Positions 1-8,952 of a DNA stretch of 64,000 bases are shown piece after piece. Position numbers and translations under genes: made by a program. This DNA is from an uncultured Oscillibacter sp. (lineage in GTDB: Bacteria > Bacillota > Clostridia > Oscillospirales > Oscillospiraceae). The notes beneath the pieces were generated by a model. It saw only the letters and a list, made by a program, of their open reading frames with translations. It ran no database searches and had not been told where the DNA came from. The DNA lies in contig CAJKKQ010000009.1 in NCBI GenBank assembly GCA_905200545.1, positions 18,942 through 82,941 of the forward strand, read 5' to 3'. Numbering within the stretch: the stretch's first letter is position 1; each line of letters begins with the position of its first letter.

Positions 1-114
1 GGTGCGGCTGTGGGTCAGGCCTGTGTCCTGGAAGCCCAGGGCCAGCAGCCGCCCGTCCTCTGTCACGGCGGCGGACACCGCCTTGGCGGAGGTCTCCAGA
101 GCCAGGATCCTCAT
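1..114 (-). CDS. tsaB: TsaB, tRNA t6A modification protein (N-terminal part, cut by window edge)
   Basis: The 38 visible codons read MRILALETSAKAVSAAVTED and onward, the typical N-terminus of the ASKHA-fold TsaB (YeaZ). TsaB partners TsaD and TsaE in transferring threonylcarbamoyl to A37 of ANN-decoding tRNAs. The start codon overlaps the tsaE stop as ATGA, so the two are translationally coupled. The rest of the gene lies outside the window. A TsaC-type enzyme for the preceding step is also in the window (10076-11746). Confidence 0.85.
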   Translation of the reverse strand, partial: MRILALETSAKAVSAAVTEDGRLLALGFQDTGLTHSRT

Positions 115-539
115 GGGGCTTCGCCTCCTTCTATTTCGATGATCCGCCAGTTGTCGTGATCCGGATGGCGGGAGATGGTGACATAGATGGTGTCCTCCGG
201 CAGGGCGTCGTCCACCTGCTCGCTCCATTCCACGGCGCATACCCCGCCCCGGTCCAGGTAGTCGTCCCAGCCGATGTCGAACAGGGCATCGGAGTCCGGC
301 AGACGGTACATATCAAAATGAAACAGCGGGATGCGGCCCTCATATTCGTTGACGATGGTGAATGTGGGACTGGTGACCCGGCCTGTACAGCCAAGGCCCC
401 GGGCCAGGCCACGGGTGAAGGCAGTCTTGCCCATACCCAAACCGCCCCGGTAGGCCAGTACGGTCCCCGGCGACAGCGACGCGCCCAGCCGCTCCCCGGC
501 GGCTTCCGTCTCCGCTTCGCTGTGGGAGAGAATTTCCAT
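111..539 (-). CDS. tsaE: TsaE, tRNA t6A biosynthesis ATPase
   Basis: This 142-residue protein is the normal TsaE length. It carries a P-loop GGLGMGKT near residues 32-39, followed by TSPTFTIVNEY, the conserved switch region of the family. TsaE hydrolyses ATP to recycle the TsaB-TsaD complex during t6A formation. The ATG has an AAGGAGG-like site a few bases upstream. It is the first gene of a minus-strand operon running into tsaB and is divergent from rodA. Confidence 0.93.
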   Translation of the reverse strand: MEILSHSEAETEAAGERLGASLSPGTVLAYRGGLGMGKTAFTRGLARGLGCTGRVTSPTFTIVNEYEGRIPLFHFDMYRLPDSDALFDIGWDDYLDRGGVCAVEWSEQVDDALPEDTIYVTISRHPDHDNWRIIEIEGGEAP

Positions 540-577
540 GGGGCGCTCCTCCTTTTCGATGCTTTTTTACCGTAGCA

Positions 578-606
578 AATATATCACATCCCGGCCGGTT
601 TGTAAA
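578..606 (-). promoter_or_regulatory. Promoter of tsaE-tsaB
   Basis: On the minus strand there is TTTACA, a 17-base spacer and TATATT preceded by TGA (extended -10). It lies about 40 bases upstream of the tsaE start. It is back-to-back with the rodA promoter at 622-650. Confidence 0.6.
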
Positions 607-621
607 AACAAATTTGCGGCG

Positions 622-650
622 TTTACACCGGCGGGCGGCTGTGGTATACT
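622..650 (+). promoter_or_regulatory. Promoter of rodA
   Basis: TTTACA at 622-627, a 17-base spacer and TATACT at 645-650, about 44 bases before the chosen rodA start. This is a near-consensus sigma-A promoter. Confidence 0.7.
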
Positions 651-693
651 GCATTCGTTGAATTTTGCCTATATACCGGAAACGGAGAGTTTC

Positions 694-1860
694 ATGCTGA
701 ACCGACTCAAAGCCATTCTGGCGGATTTTTTCCAGCAGGCGGATCTGGTGCTGCTGGGCCTTTGCTGCACTGCCAGCATCTACGGTCTCGTGCTGATTTT
801 CAGCGCCACCAATTTCATGTCCGAGGACCGCTACCGCTATATCATCGTCCAGGGGGCCGCCATGCTCATCGGCATTGTGGCCTATATCGCCATGTCCATG
901 GTGGATCTGGAGATTTTGATGAAGCGGTGGAAATGGATCCTGGCGTTCAATATTCTGATGTTTCTGCTGCTGATCCCCTTCGGCGTCAGCGTCAGCGGAA
1001 ACCGGGCCTGGCTGAAATTTCCCGGCATGCCGGTGAATATCGGCCCGGCGGAGATCGTGAAGATCTCCTTTACGCTGCTGCTGGCCAAGCAGCTCTCGTG
1101 GCTCCGGGAGGAGAAGCAGGACCTCAAGTCCTTCCGCGCTGCCGCGTTTGTGGGGGGCCATACCCTGTTCCTGATGGGGCTCTATGTGGTGATCTCCGGG
1201 GACATGGGCAACTCCCTCTCCTTTTTCTTCATCTTCCTGGCCATGGCCTTTGTGGCGGGTTTCGCTCTGCGGTGGTTTGCCCTGGTGATCTTCGGCGGCG
1301 TCGGCGCAGTGGCGGCGGCCTTTTGGCTGGACCTTGTGCCGTCCTATGTGCGGGATCGCTTCGCTGTTCTCTTTGACCATTCCTATGACACCATGAAGGC
1401 CGGATGGCAGCAGACCCGCAGCCTCCTGACCCTGGGCGGCGGCGGATTGTTCGGACAGGGCTACCTGAACGGAACCCAGTCCCAGGCGGGGGAGGGGTCC
1501 ATCCCCGCCCGATGGACGGACTTCATCTTCGCCGTCTGCGGCGAGGAGCTGGGCCTGGTGGGCTGCGCGCTGGTGATGGCGCTGCTGACTGCCATCATCA
1601 TCCGGATCCTGCTGGTGGCCCGGAACGCCCAGTCGCCTTTCCACTGCTATATCTGCGTGGGCATGGCTGCCATGCTGATCTTCCAGAGTATCACCAACAT
1701 CGGCATGTGCCTCTTCGTGATGCCCGTCATCGGACTGACGCTGCCTTTCTTCAGCTACGGCGGATCCTCTCTGGTGACGGTGTTTGCCGCCATGGGGGTG
1801 GTGTCCGGCATCAAAAAGCGGACGCCTACCATGCGCCGGCCCGGCAAGCCCATCCAGTAA
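694..1860 (+). CDS. rodA: RodA/FtsW-type SEDS peptidoglycan polymerase
   Basis: A 388-residue multi-pass membrane protein with about ten hydrophobic segments. The SEDS hallmarks include the loop ARWTDFIFAVCGEELGLVG and the C-terminal PFFSYGGSSLV motif. SEDS proteins polymerise lipid II glycan strands together with a class B PBP. RodA serves elongation and FtsW division; the short N- and C-termini fit RodA better, but the split is not certain. The reading frame is open upstream to 538. The ATG at 694 is preferred because it sits just after a good promoter and a GGAGAG-like site and starts directly before the first membrane segment. Confidence 0.85.
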   Translation: MLNRLKAILADFFQQADLVLLGLCCTASIYGLVLIFSATNFMSEDRYRYIIVQGAAMLIGIVAYIAMSMVDLEILMKRWKWILAFNILMFLLLIPFGVSVSGNRAWLKFPGMPVNIGPAEIVKISFTLLLAKQLSWLREEKQDLKSFRAAAFVGGHTLFLMGLYVVISGDMGNSLSFFFIFLAMAFVAGFALRWFALVIFGGVGAVAAAFWLDLVPSYVRDRFAVLFDHSYDTMKAGWQQTRSLLTLGGGGLFGQGYLNGTQSQAGEGSIPARWTDFIFAVCGEELGLVGCALVMALLTAIIIRILLVARNAQSPFHCYICVGMAAMLIFQSITNIGMCLFVMPVIGLTLPFFSYGGSSLVTVFAAMGVVSGIKKRTPTMRRPGKPIQ

Positions 1861-1874
1861 ACCGGAGGTTTGCT

Positions 1875-1907
1875 CCCGGGGATCTTTTGGGATCCCCGGG
1901 ATTTTTT
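1875..1907 (+). terminator. Rho-independent terminator after rodA
   Basis: A perfect 10-bp stem (CCCGGGGATC with its complement) and a 6-base loop, followed by ATTTTTT. It begins 15 bases after the rodA stop. Confidence 0.85.
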
Positions 1908-1973
1908 CCGTATATTTTCACTGGCGGCGGCGGACACTAGCTTTGCAAGATATTGTGAGGAGGTCCGTTGCAC

Positions 1974-2957
1974 GTGAATATCCGTATTTTCAGACGCACT
2001 GCCGCCCTGGCGCTGGCGGCAGCGGGACTGCTGACCATCGGCGCCGGAGCGCTTTTTGGAAAGAGCAAGGAGGCGTCACAGCCGCCGGAGGGAGCGCCGG
2101 TGGCCAAGGCATTGGAGATCACCACCTACCGGGGCGTTCCCTACCGGGCCCAGTTCCTCTCCACGGACGCGGAGGGGGACGCGGTCACGTATGCCGTGGA
2201 TCAGCCGCCCCAGAAGGGCACCGTGGTGGTGGATGGCGCCGACTTCACCTACACGCCGGATGAGGGTGTCACAGGTTCCGACAGCTTCACCTATACGGCC
2301 ACCGACGCCGCCGGGAACACCTCCGCTCCCGCAGAGGTGACAGTGACCATTGAGAAGATCCGCTCCGGCGTCACCTACGCCGACATGGGAGACAGCGCTG
2401 CGGCTGCTGCCGCCCAATACCTGGCGGAGGAGGGGATCTTCGTGGGACAGAAGATCGGAGACCAGTACTGCTTTGAACCGGACCGCTCCGTCTCCCGCAG
2501 TGAGTTTTTGGCCATGGTGATGGAGACCGCCGACGCGGACGTCACATCCGTCACCATGACGGGCTTCTCCGATGACGATGCCATCCCCACCTGGGCCAAA
2601 GCCTACGCCGCCGCAGGCGTGGCAGAGGGCGTGGTGCAGGGCAGCGCTACGCCGGAGGGAGCCGCCTTCCGGGGCGGGGATCCCATTACCTTCAGCCAGG
2701 CGGCCACCGTTTTGAACCGGGTGCTCTCCGTGGCGGATGTGGATCTTGCCGCCTGGTATGCCGACCGGGAGGCCGTTCCCTCCTGGGCCGCCCAGGCGGT
2801 GGGAAATATGGAGTCCGTCAGCGTCCTGGCAGCGGGGAGCTTTGGCAGCTCCTCCCTGGAAGAACCCGTCACCCGGGCGGATGCGGCCCAGATGCTCTGC
2901 GCCGCAGGAACGCTGCTGGCGGGAGAGGAGCCGGGCCTTCTGGACTGGCTGGGTTAA
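1974..2957 (+). CDS. Secreted S-layer-homology (SLH) protein with a cadherin/Ig-like domain
   Basis: About 327 residues. The order is a signal-peptide-like N-terminus (basic start then an Ala/Leu-rich segment), a beta-sandwich domain with repeated DGADFTYTPDEG and DSFTYTATD motifs as in cadherin-like tandem repeats, then three SLH-like units (roughly residues 130-190, 190-250 and 260-320). SLH domains bind pyruvylated secondary cell wall polymer, so it is probably held on the outer wall; a CsaB-type pyruvyltransferase is encoded at 41470-43728. The start is ambiguous. TTG at 1968 lies only 4 bases after the AGGAGG core and GTG at 1974 lies 10 bases after; GTG was preferred. Its function beyond surface attachment is unknown. 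Confidence 0.8.
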   Translation: MNIRIFRRTAALALAAAGLLTIGAGALFGKSKEASQPPEGAPVAKALEITTYRGVPYRAQFLSTDAEGDAVTYAVDQPPQKGTVVVDGADFTYTPDEGVTGSDSFTYTATDAAGNTSAPAEVTVTIEKIRSGVTYADMGDSAAAAAAQYLAEEGIFVGQKIGDQYCFEPDRSVSRSEFLAMVMETADADVTSVTMTGFSDDDAIPTWAKAYAAAGVAEGVVQGSATPEGAAFRGGDPITFSQAATVLNRVLSVADVDLAAWYADREAVPSWAAQAVGNMESVSVLAAGSFGSSSLEEPVTRADAAQMLCAAGTLLAGEEPGLLDWLG

Positions 2958-2973
2958 GCGCCCAGAGAATACG

Positions 2974-3018
2974 CCCCCGGGAAAGCCGCGGCTTTCCCGG
3001 GGGCTTTCTCCCGTTGTT
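2974..3018 (+). terminator. Terminator after the SLH gene
   Basis: A perfect 30-base palindrome (15-bp arms, GC-rich, 2974-3003) begins 16 bases after the stop and is followed by a moderately T-rich stretch. Confidence 0.7.
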
Positions 3019-3096
3019 TCGGAGGCAGGGGGGAGAGAAAAAACGCCCATTTTTGGCGGTTGTATTCGCAAACAGGATGTGGTAAACTAATTAAAT

Positions 3097-3102
3097 TATA
3101 AT
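3097..3102 (+). promoter_or_regulatory. Putative -10 element for the ddl-murF block
   Basis: A consensus TATAAT sits in an AT-rich stretch about 78 bases before the ddl start and after the upstream terminator. No convincing -35 hexamer is present at 16-18 bases, so this is a partial call. Confidence 0.4.
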
Positions 3103-3179
3103 AGCCTTTTTATGTGCATATGGATCAGTTAGAAGCTGCCGCCTGTAGGCGGGTTCAAGAAAAGAGGTACCAGTTGGGT

Positions 3180-4238
3180 ATGAAAATCGTTGTATTGGCA
3201 GGCGGCCTTTCCACGGAGCGGGCCGTTTCTCTGGTGACGGGCACCAGCGTGTGCCGGGCGCTGCGGGAGGATGGACACCGGGCCATCCTGGTGGATGTGT
3301 TTTTGGGTGTGGAGACGCTGCCGGAGGATCCCGAGACCCTCTTTGACGCGCCGGACGGCCTGTGTCCCCACGCCAGCATCGAGACGGCAGCGCCGGATCT
3401 GGACGCCGTGCGCAAGAGCCGCCTGGACGGGGAGACGCGTCTGCTGGGGCCCAACGTGCTGGAGCTGTGCGCCCTGGCGGATATCGTGTTCTTGGGCCTC
3501 CACGGCCAGGACGGCGAGGACGGCCGCATCCAGGCGGCCCTGGATATCCTGGGCGTGCCCTACACCGGCTCCGGGTATCTGGGCAGCGGTATGGCCATGG
3601 ATAAGTCCCTCACCAAGTACATGATGGAAAAGGCAGGCATTCCCACGGCGCCCTGGCGGGATATCCCCTCCTATACGGAAGCAGACATCCCCACTCTGGC
3701 GGCGGAGCTGGAGGTGCCCTGCGCGGTGAAGATCGTCAACGGCGGATCTTCCATCGGCGTGGCTCTGCCGGATACCCGGGAGGAGCTGGAGACGGCGCTG
3801 CGGGAGCTGCTGCGCTACGGCAGCCACGTCATCGTGGAAAAGAAGATCCAGGGCCGGGAGCTGACGGTGGGCGTTCTGGGCGAGGACTATCTCCCGGCGG
3901 TGGAGATCGTGGCCAAGTCCGGCAACTTCGACTACGAGGCCAAGTACCAGACCGGGGGCTCCGAGGAGATCTGCCCGGCCCCCATCACGGCGGAACAGCA
4001 GCGCCAAATGGGCGAGTATGCCCTGCGGCTCCACCGGGCTCTGGGATTGCAGGTCTACTCCCGGACGGACTTTTTGCTGGACGAGAGGGGGCAGCCCTGG
4101 TGCCTGGAGGTCAACTCCCTGCCGGGATTGACTCCCGCCAGCCTGGTGCCCAAGGAGGCTGCCGCCGTGGGGCTGAGCTACAACCAGCTTTGTGAGAAGA
4201 TCATCCAGCTGTCCCTGCCCATCAAGCGGCGGGGATGA
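3180..4238 (+). CDS. ddl: D-alanine--D-alanine ligase
   Basis: A 352-residue ATP-grasp enzyme that makes the D-Ala-D-Ala dipeptide for the peptidoglycan stem peptide. Visible motifs include an N-terminal nucleotide-fold strand (MKIVVLAGGLSTERAVSL), the LGLHGQDGEDG segment, the ATP loop VNGGSSIGV and the C-terminal EVNSLPGLTPASL. The frame is open upstream to 3114, but the ATG at 3180 gives the canonical N-terminus and follows an AGAGG site. Immediately downstream is murF, which uses the dipeptide, so substrate supply and ligation are co-transcribed. Confidence 0.93.
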   Translation: MKIVVLAGGLSTERAVSLVTGTSVCRALREDGHRAILVDVFLGVETLPEDPETLFDAPDGLCPHASIETAAPDLDAVRKSRLDGETRLLGPNVLELCALADIVFLGLHGQDGEDGRIQAALDILGVPYTGSGYLGSGMAMDKSLTKYMMEKAGIPTAPWRDIPSYTEADIPTLAAELEVPCAVKIVNGGSSIGVALPDTREELETALRELLRYGSHVIVEKKIQGRELTVGVLGEDYLPAVEIVAKSGNFDYEAKYQTGGSEEICPAPITAEQQRQMGEYALRLHRALGLQVYSRTDFLLDERGQPWCLEVNSLPGLTPASLVPKEAAAVGLSYNQLCEKIIQLSLPIKRRG

Positions 4239-4299
4239 GCGCTCCGGCATCAAAGAGAAAAGAAATTTAGAAATGCGCGATCTGCGCGTGGAGGTTTCT

Positions 4300-5673
4300 A
4301 TGCAGCCAATGACGATCCGTGAGATCGAAGCCGCAGTAGGCGGCCGTTTGCTGACGCCGGGGGAGACGTTTCCCCCGGTGTCCGCGGTGGGCACCGACAG
4401 CCGTCAGGTGGAGCCGGGATCCCTGTTCGTCCCCTGGAAGGGGGAGAAGTACGACGGCCACCGCTTTATCGACGCGGCCCTGGAGGCAGGGGCCGCCGGG
4501 TGTTTGTGCGCCCAAGTACCGGAGCAGCTGTTGCCCGGAAAGTTTTACATCCAGGTGCCGGACACCCGTCTGGCGTTGCGGGCCCTGGCAGCTTCCTGCC
4601 GGAACCGCTATCATATCCCGGTGATCCAGATCACCGGCTCCGTGGGTAAGACCACCACCAAGGAGATGATGGCCGCTGTTCTGGGGGCAAAGCTCCGGGT
4701 GCTCAAGACCCAGGGGAATTTCAACAACGACATCGGCACCCCGCTGACGCTGCTGAATCTGGGGCCCGAACATCAGGCCGCCGTGGTGGAGACGGGGATG
4801 AACCACTTCGGGGAGATCCGCTACTTGGGCCAGATGGTGCGGCCCACCATTGCCGTCATCTCCAACATCGGCGACGCCCATGTGGAATTTCTGGGCAGCC
4901 GGGAGGGCATCCTCAAGGCCAAGTGCGAGATCTTTGAAAATCTCCAGGAGGGGGGGCTGGCGGTCCTCAACGGGGACGACGCTCTGCTCAACACCGTGGA
5001 GCTGCCCTTCCGCACCCTGCGGTGCGGCCAGTCTGAGCACTGCAATGTCCGCATCAGAGATCTGGCGGACCACGGCGTGGAGGGCATCACCTGCGTTGTC
5101 ACCACGGAGCGCCGGGCCTATCATCTGACCATTCCCGCCCCCGGCGAGCACATGGCCTATTCTGCCTCCATGGCAGTGGCCGTAGGAGAGGAGCTGGGCC
5201 TTACGGAGGAGGAAATCGTCCGGGGCGTGGCTTCCTACCAGCCCTCCGGGTCCCGGATGCGGATCCTGCGGCTGCGGGAGGAGAGACTGCTGCTGGACGA
5301 CTGCTACAACGCCAATCCCCAGTCCGTCACCGCAGCGCTGGAGATTTTGGCCAAGACCGAGAGCGACCAGAAGATCGCCGTACTGGGCGACATGGGCGAA
5401 CTGGGCGAGCTGACGGAGCAGGCCCACTATAATGTGGGAGCCCTGGCCGCTATGCTGGGCGTGGATTTTGTGGCGGCCGTCGGCGAAAAAGCCGAGCTGA
5501 TCGCCGAAGGGTGCATGGAAAGCGGCGGTACCGCCCTGCACTTCGACAGCCGGGAGAGCGCCCTGCGCACCCTCACTGCCCAGTTTACCCCCCATACCGC
5601 CATGCTGGTGAAGGCCTCTCACGCCATGCGCTTTGGGGAAATCGTGGAGGAGCTGCGCAAGACCTATGATTGA
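4300..5673 (+). CDS. murF: UDP-MurNAc-tripeptide--D-Ala-D-Ala ligase MurF
   Basis: A 457-residue Mur ligase. It joins the D-Ala-D-Ala dipeptide to UDP-MurNAc-tripeptide in the cytoplasm. The P-loop is TGSVGKTTTK; next come TQGNFNNDIGTPLTLL, typical of MurF, and the central and C-terminal Mur domains (DDCYNANPQS, then LGDMGELGE). GGAGG five bases upstream selects the ATG at 4300 over earlier in-frame ATGs. The stop overlaps the next gene's start by eight bases. Confidence 0.94.
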   Translation: MQPMTIREIEAAVGGRLLTPGETFPPVSAVGTDSRQVEPGSLFVPWKGEKYDGHRFIDAALEAGAAGCLCAQVPEQLLPGKFYIQVPDTRLALRALAASCRNRYHIPVIQITGSVGKTTTKEMMAAVLGAKLRVLKTQGNFNNDIGTPLTLLNLGPEHQAAVVETGMNHFGEIRYLGQMVRPTIAVISNIGDAHVEFLGSREGILKAKCEIFENLQEGGLAVLNGDDALLNTVELPFRTLRCGQSEHCNVRIRDLADHGVEGITCVVTTERRAYHLTIPAPGEHMAYSASMAVAVGEELGLTEEEIVRGVASYQPSGSRMRILRLREERLLLDDCYNANPQSVTAALEILAKTESDQKIAVLGDMGELGELTEQAHYNVGALAAMLGVDFVAAVGEKAELIAEGCMESGGTALHFDSRESALRTLTAQFTPHTAMLVKASHAMRFGEIVEELRKTYD

Positions 5674-7567
5674 GATACAAGTGGAAAATCTGGTCAAATC
5701 CTTTGAGGTGGGGAACAATATCCTGGATGGCCTCTCCTTTCAGATCGACCAGGGGGAGCGGGTGGGCCTTTTGGGCAAAAACGGCGCCGGAAAGACGACC
5801 CTTTTCAAGATCCTCACCGGAGAACTGGACTATGACGAGGGGAAAGTCCATATCGGACAGGGACGGCGCATCGGGCTCATTTCCCAGATCCCCGTCTATC
5901 CCGCCGGCTATACGGTGGAGGATGTACTGCGCACCGCCTTTTCCCGGGTGCAGGCCCTGGCGGAGGAGATGGAATCCCTGGCCGCCAAAATGGCGGCAGG
6001 AGAGAACGACCCCGCCCTGCTGCGCCGCTACGGCTCCCTCAGTGAGCGCTTCGAGGTCTTCGGCGGCTACGATACTGACGTGGCCGTCAACAAGGTGGCA
6101 AACGGCCTCTCCATCTCCCAGGCCATGCGCGCCCAGCTTTTTGACAGTCTCTCCGGCGGAGAAAAGACCCGGGTGAACCTGGGCCGCCTCATTCTGGAGG
6201 ACACGGACATCCTGCTGCTGGACGAGCCCACCAACCACCTGGACCTCCACGCCACGGAGTGGCTGGAGGAGTATATCCGCTCCTTCCGGGGCACGGTGGT
6301 GGCCATCTCCCATGACCGCTATTTCCTGGACCGGGTGGTGACCCGGGTCATTGAGATCCAGGACGGCAAGGCGGAGTTTTACAGCGGCAACTACAGCTTC
6401 TACGCCGTGGAGAAGGAGCGGCGTTATCAGGAGCGCATGAAGCAGTATCAGAAGGAGCAGGCCAAGATCGCCCAGCTGGAGAAATCCGCCGAGCAACTGC
6501 GATTGTGGGCCTTCCAGGGCATGGACAAGACCTATCGCCGGGCCATCTCCATGGAAAAGCGCATCGAGCGCATGCGCACTACCGCAAAGCCCACCAAGGC
6601 CAAGAAGATGGACGCCCGGTTCAATACCGCTGAGTTCCACGGCGACGAGGTGCTCTCATTGCGGGGCGTGGCCAAGAGCTTTGGCGACAAGAAACTCTTT
6701 GACGGCATTACGTTGAAGGTGGAGGGGGGCGAGCGCATCGCCCTCATTGGAGACAACGGAACCGGAAAATCCACCCTTATCAAAATGATCATGGGGGAGC
6801 TGTACCCGGACGACGGACGCATCCGCACCGGCCCGCAGGTGAAGGCGGCGTATCTGCCCCAGATCATCCATTTTGACCACCCGGACTGGAATCTGGTGGA
6901 GAATATGATGGCGGCCAAGCGGGGCCTCTCCGCCCAGTCCGCCCGCAACCGTCTGGCGGCCTATGAGTTCCGGGGAGAGGATGTGATGAAGCCCGTCAGC
7001 GTCCTCTCCGGCGGAGAGCAGAGCCGCCTGCGGCTGTGCATGCTGATGGATGACGAGATCAACTTCCTGATCCTGGACGAGCCTACCAACCATCTGGACA
7101 TCGCCTCCCGGGAGTGGATTGAGGAGGCGGTGGAGGCCTACGACGGGACGCTGCTGTTCGTCAGCCACGACCGCTATTTCATCAACCGCTTTGCTACCCG
7201 TATCTGGGAGTTGGCGGATCAGACCATCACCGACTATCCCATGGGCTTTGCCCAGTACCGGCAGGTGAAGGCCCAGGAGGAAGCGGAAAAAGTGGAACCT
7301 CCCAAGCCCCAGAAGGAAAAGCCCGTTACCGAGCGTCCCCAGCGGGGCAACAAGGCCCAGCAGGCCGCCCGGCGGCAGCTGACCATTTGCGAGCGGGATA
7401 TTGCAAAGGCTGAGGAGCACATTGCCGCCCTGGACGCAGAGATGGAGGCAGCTGCCTGTGACTATGAGAAGCTCAATGAACTGGTAAAAGAGAAAGAGGC
7501 GGCCCAGGCGGAGCTGGACGCCCTGTACGAAAGGTGGGAGCAGCTCAGTGAGGAGGCAGAGGGCTAA
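5666..7567 (+). CDS. ABC-F family ATPase (ribosome-associated, two ABC domains)
   Basis: A 633-residue soluble protein with two ATP-binding cassettes and no membrane segments. Walker A motifs are GKNGAGKTT and GDNGTGKST; the signatures are LSGGEKTR and LSGGEQSR, each followed by a DEPTNHLD Walker B. The linker between cassettes and the charged C-terminal coiled coil (about residues 530-633) are typical of ABC-F proteins. These act on the ribosomal E site in translation control or antibiotic protection. It could be a YdiF-type housekeeping member; the sequence alone does not separate this from a resistance role. The start overlaps the murF stop, so it is coupled to the wall genes. Confidence 0.9.
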   Translation: MIEIQVENLVKSFEVGNNILDGLSFQIDQGERVGLLGKNGAGKTTLFKILTGELDYDEGKVHIGQGRRIGLISQIPVYPAGYTVEDVLRTAFSRVQALAEEMESLAAKMAAGENDPALLRRYGSLSERFEVFGGYDTDVAVNKVANGLSISQAMRAQLFDSLSGGEKTRVNLGRLILEDTDILLLDEPTNHLDLHATEWLEEYIRSFRGTVVAISHDRYFLDRVVTRVIEIQDGKAEFYSGNYSFYAVEKERRYQERMKQYQKEQAKIAQLEKSAEQLRLWAFQGMDKTYRRAISMEKRIERMRTTAKPTKAKKMDARFNTAEFHGDEVLSLRGVAKSFGDKKLFDGITLKVEGGERIALIGDNGTGKSTLIKMIMGELYPDDGRIRTGPQVKAAYLPQIIHFDHPDWNLVENMMAAKRGLSAQSARNRLAAYEFRGEDVMKPVSVLSGGEQSRLRLCMLMDDEINFLILDEPTNHLDIASREWIEEAVEAYDGTLLFVSHDRYFINRFATRIWELADQTITDYPMGFAQYRQVKAQEEAEKVEPPKPQKEKPVTERPQRGNKAQQAARRQLTICERDIAKAEEHIAALDAEMEAAACDYEKLNELVKEKEAAQAELDALYERWEQLSEEAEG

Positions 7568-8369
7568 GCACGCCCCGGTGCCTGAGGTAGCATCCTATCG
7601 GGGCCGCAGACTGCCCGGCGCTATGACGGCTGCTGCGGCAGTGCTGGTTTTTGTGGGGCTGGTGCTGATCCTGGTCCGGCCTCTGGGTATGCGCTTTTCC
7701 GGCTTTTTGCTGCTGGGGCTGACGGCCTTGCTGGTGCTGGAGCAGTTGCTGAATCAGTGGGCCCGCGGGTCCCGAAGGGGCTGGTGGTGCCGCCTGGGGT
7801 TCCGGGCGGCAGTGGCCCTGGTTTTGATCCCCTTGATCCTGATTGAGGGCGTTGTCATTGCCGAGGGACATCAGGAGCCCTCCGGCCAGGAGCCGGATGC
7901 GGTGATCGTGCTGGGAGCCGGGGTCAACGGTACCCAGCCGTCCCTGTCCCTGCAGACCCGGCTGGACGCGGCGCTGGTGTACCTGGAAGCGTATCCGGAG
8001 ATCCCGGTGGTGCTCACCGGCGGGCAGGGCTACGGAGAGGAGATCACCGAGGCCCAGTGCATGTACGATTATCTGACGGAGCGGGGGGTGGACGCCCGGC
8101 GGCTGATCCTGGAGGAGAATGCCACCAACACGGCGGAGAACTTCGACTTCTCCAGGGAGCTGCTGCGGCAGGCGGGCATCGATCCCGTGATGGATACCGT
8201 GGCTGTGGTGACCAACGACTTCCATATCGCCCGGGCCCGGCTCCTGGCGGCCAAGAAAGGCTACGGCTTTACTGTGGGCGTTCCGGCGGAGCTGCCCTGG
8301 CTCCATCTGGAGGTCAACTACTATCTGCGGGAGGCCTTTGCCGTGGTGAAGAGCGCGCTGTTTGACTGA
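7548..8369 (+). CDS. DUF218 (YdcF/SanA-like) membrane protein
   Basis: A 273-residue protein. Three hydrophobic segments in the first 110 residues are followed by a DUF218 domain with PDAVIVLGAGV, VVLTGGQG, EENATNTAENF and TNDFHIARA, the conserved blocks of the family. DUF218 proteins are implicated in envelope functions (SanA, ElyC); no reaction can be assigned here. The GTG start lies inside the end of the ABC-F gene (20-base overlap) with a GGGAG site. The alternative ATG at 7623 would give a shorter N-terminus. Confidence 0.8.
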   Translation: MRRQRAKHAPVPEVASYRGRRLPGAMTAAAAVLVFVGLVLILVRPLGMRFSGFLLLGLTALLVLEQLLNQWARGSRRGWWCRLGFRAAVALVLIPLILIEGVVIAEGHQEPSGQEPDAVIVLGAGVNGTQPSLSLQTRLDAALVYLEAYPEIPVVLTGGQGYGEEITEAQCMYDYLTERGVDARRLILEENATNTAENFDFSRELLRQAGIDPVMDTVAVVTNDFHIARARLLAAKKGYGFTVGVPAELPWLHLEVNYYLREAFAVVKSALFD

Positions 8370-8422
8370 GAAGATCCTGCGCCTGAGGGCAGGCGCTGAG
8401 AAAACCGGAAACGGAGGAATCC

Positions 8423-8911
8423 ATGAAGGACGTATTATGTATCTATTACTCCCGGACGGGAAATACCAAGAAGGCCATGGAGGAGATCGCCCAGGACCTG
8501 GACGCCGAGTTGGCGGAACTCCATGACGATGTGGACCGCAGCGGTTTGGGGGGCTGGCTCCGGAGCGGCCTGGACGCTATGCGCCGTACTACCCGGCCGG
8601 TGACGGTGGAGACCCAGCGGCCTCTGAAGGACTACCGGCTGGTGATTTTGGGTACCCCGGTGTGGGCCGGGCGGTGCAGCTCCGTCATGCGGGGCTTCCT
8701 CAAGTCCCGGGGACAGGAGCTGAAAAACGTTGCTTATGTGGTCACCCGCAGCAGCAACGGCCGGTTTGAGGAGGTCTATGACCAGATGGATCTGTATGTG
8801 CCCGGCGGGCGGCGTTTTGCCGTCTCCCTGCGCAGCGGCGCTGTGGGCTACGAGTTCTGGCAGGAGGATTTCCTGCGGCAGGCCCGGGAGTTTTTGACTG
8901 CCGAAAAATAG
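8423..8911 (+). CDS. Flavodoxin-like protein
   Basis: A 162-residue single-domain protein beginning with a beta strand and the FMN phosphate loop YYSRTGNT (residues 8-15). Further along it has VILGTPVWAGRCSS, matching the second flavin-contacting loop. It is probably a cytoplasmic FMN electron carrier or flavodoxin-type reductase. GGAGG stands seven bases before the ATG. It lies between the DUF218 gene and prfA without a visible functional link. Confidence 0.85.
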   Translation: MKDVLCIYYSRTGNTKKAMEEIAQDLDAELAELHDDVDRSGLGGWLRSGLDAMRRTTRPVTVETQRPLKDYRLVILGTPVWAGRCSSVMRGFLKSRGQELKNVAYVVTRSSNGRFEEVYDQMDLYVPGGRRFAVSLRSGAVGYEFWQEDFLRQAREFLTAEK

Positions 8912-8952
8912 GGCGGGCCATCCTTTCATCTTGATTCGGAAAGGAGAAGCCC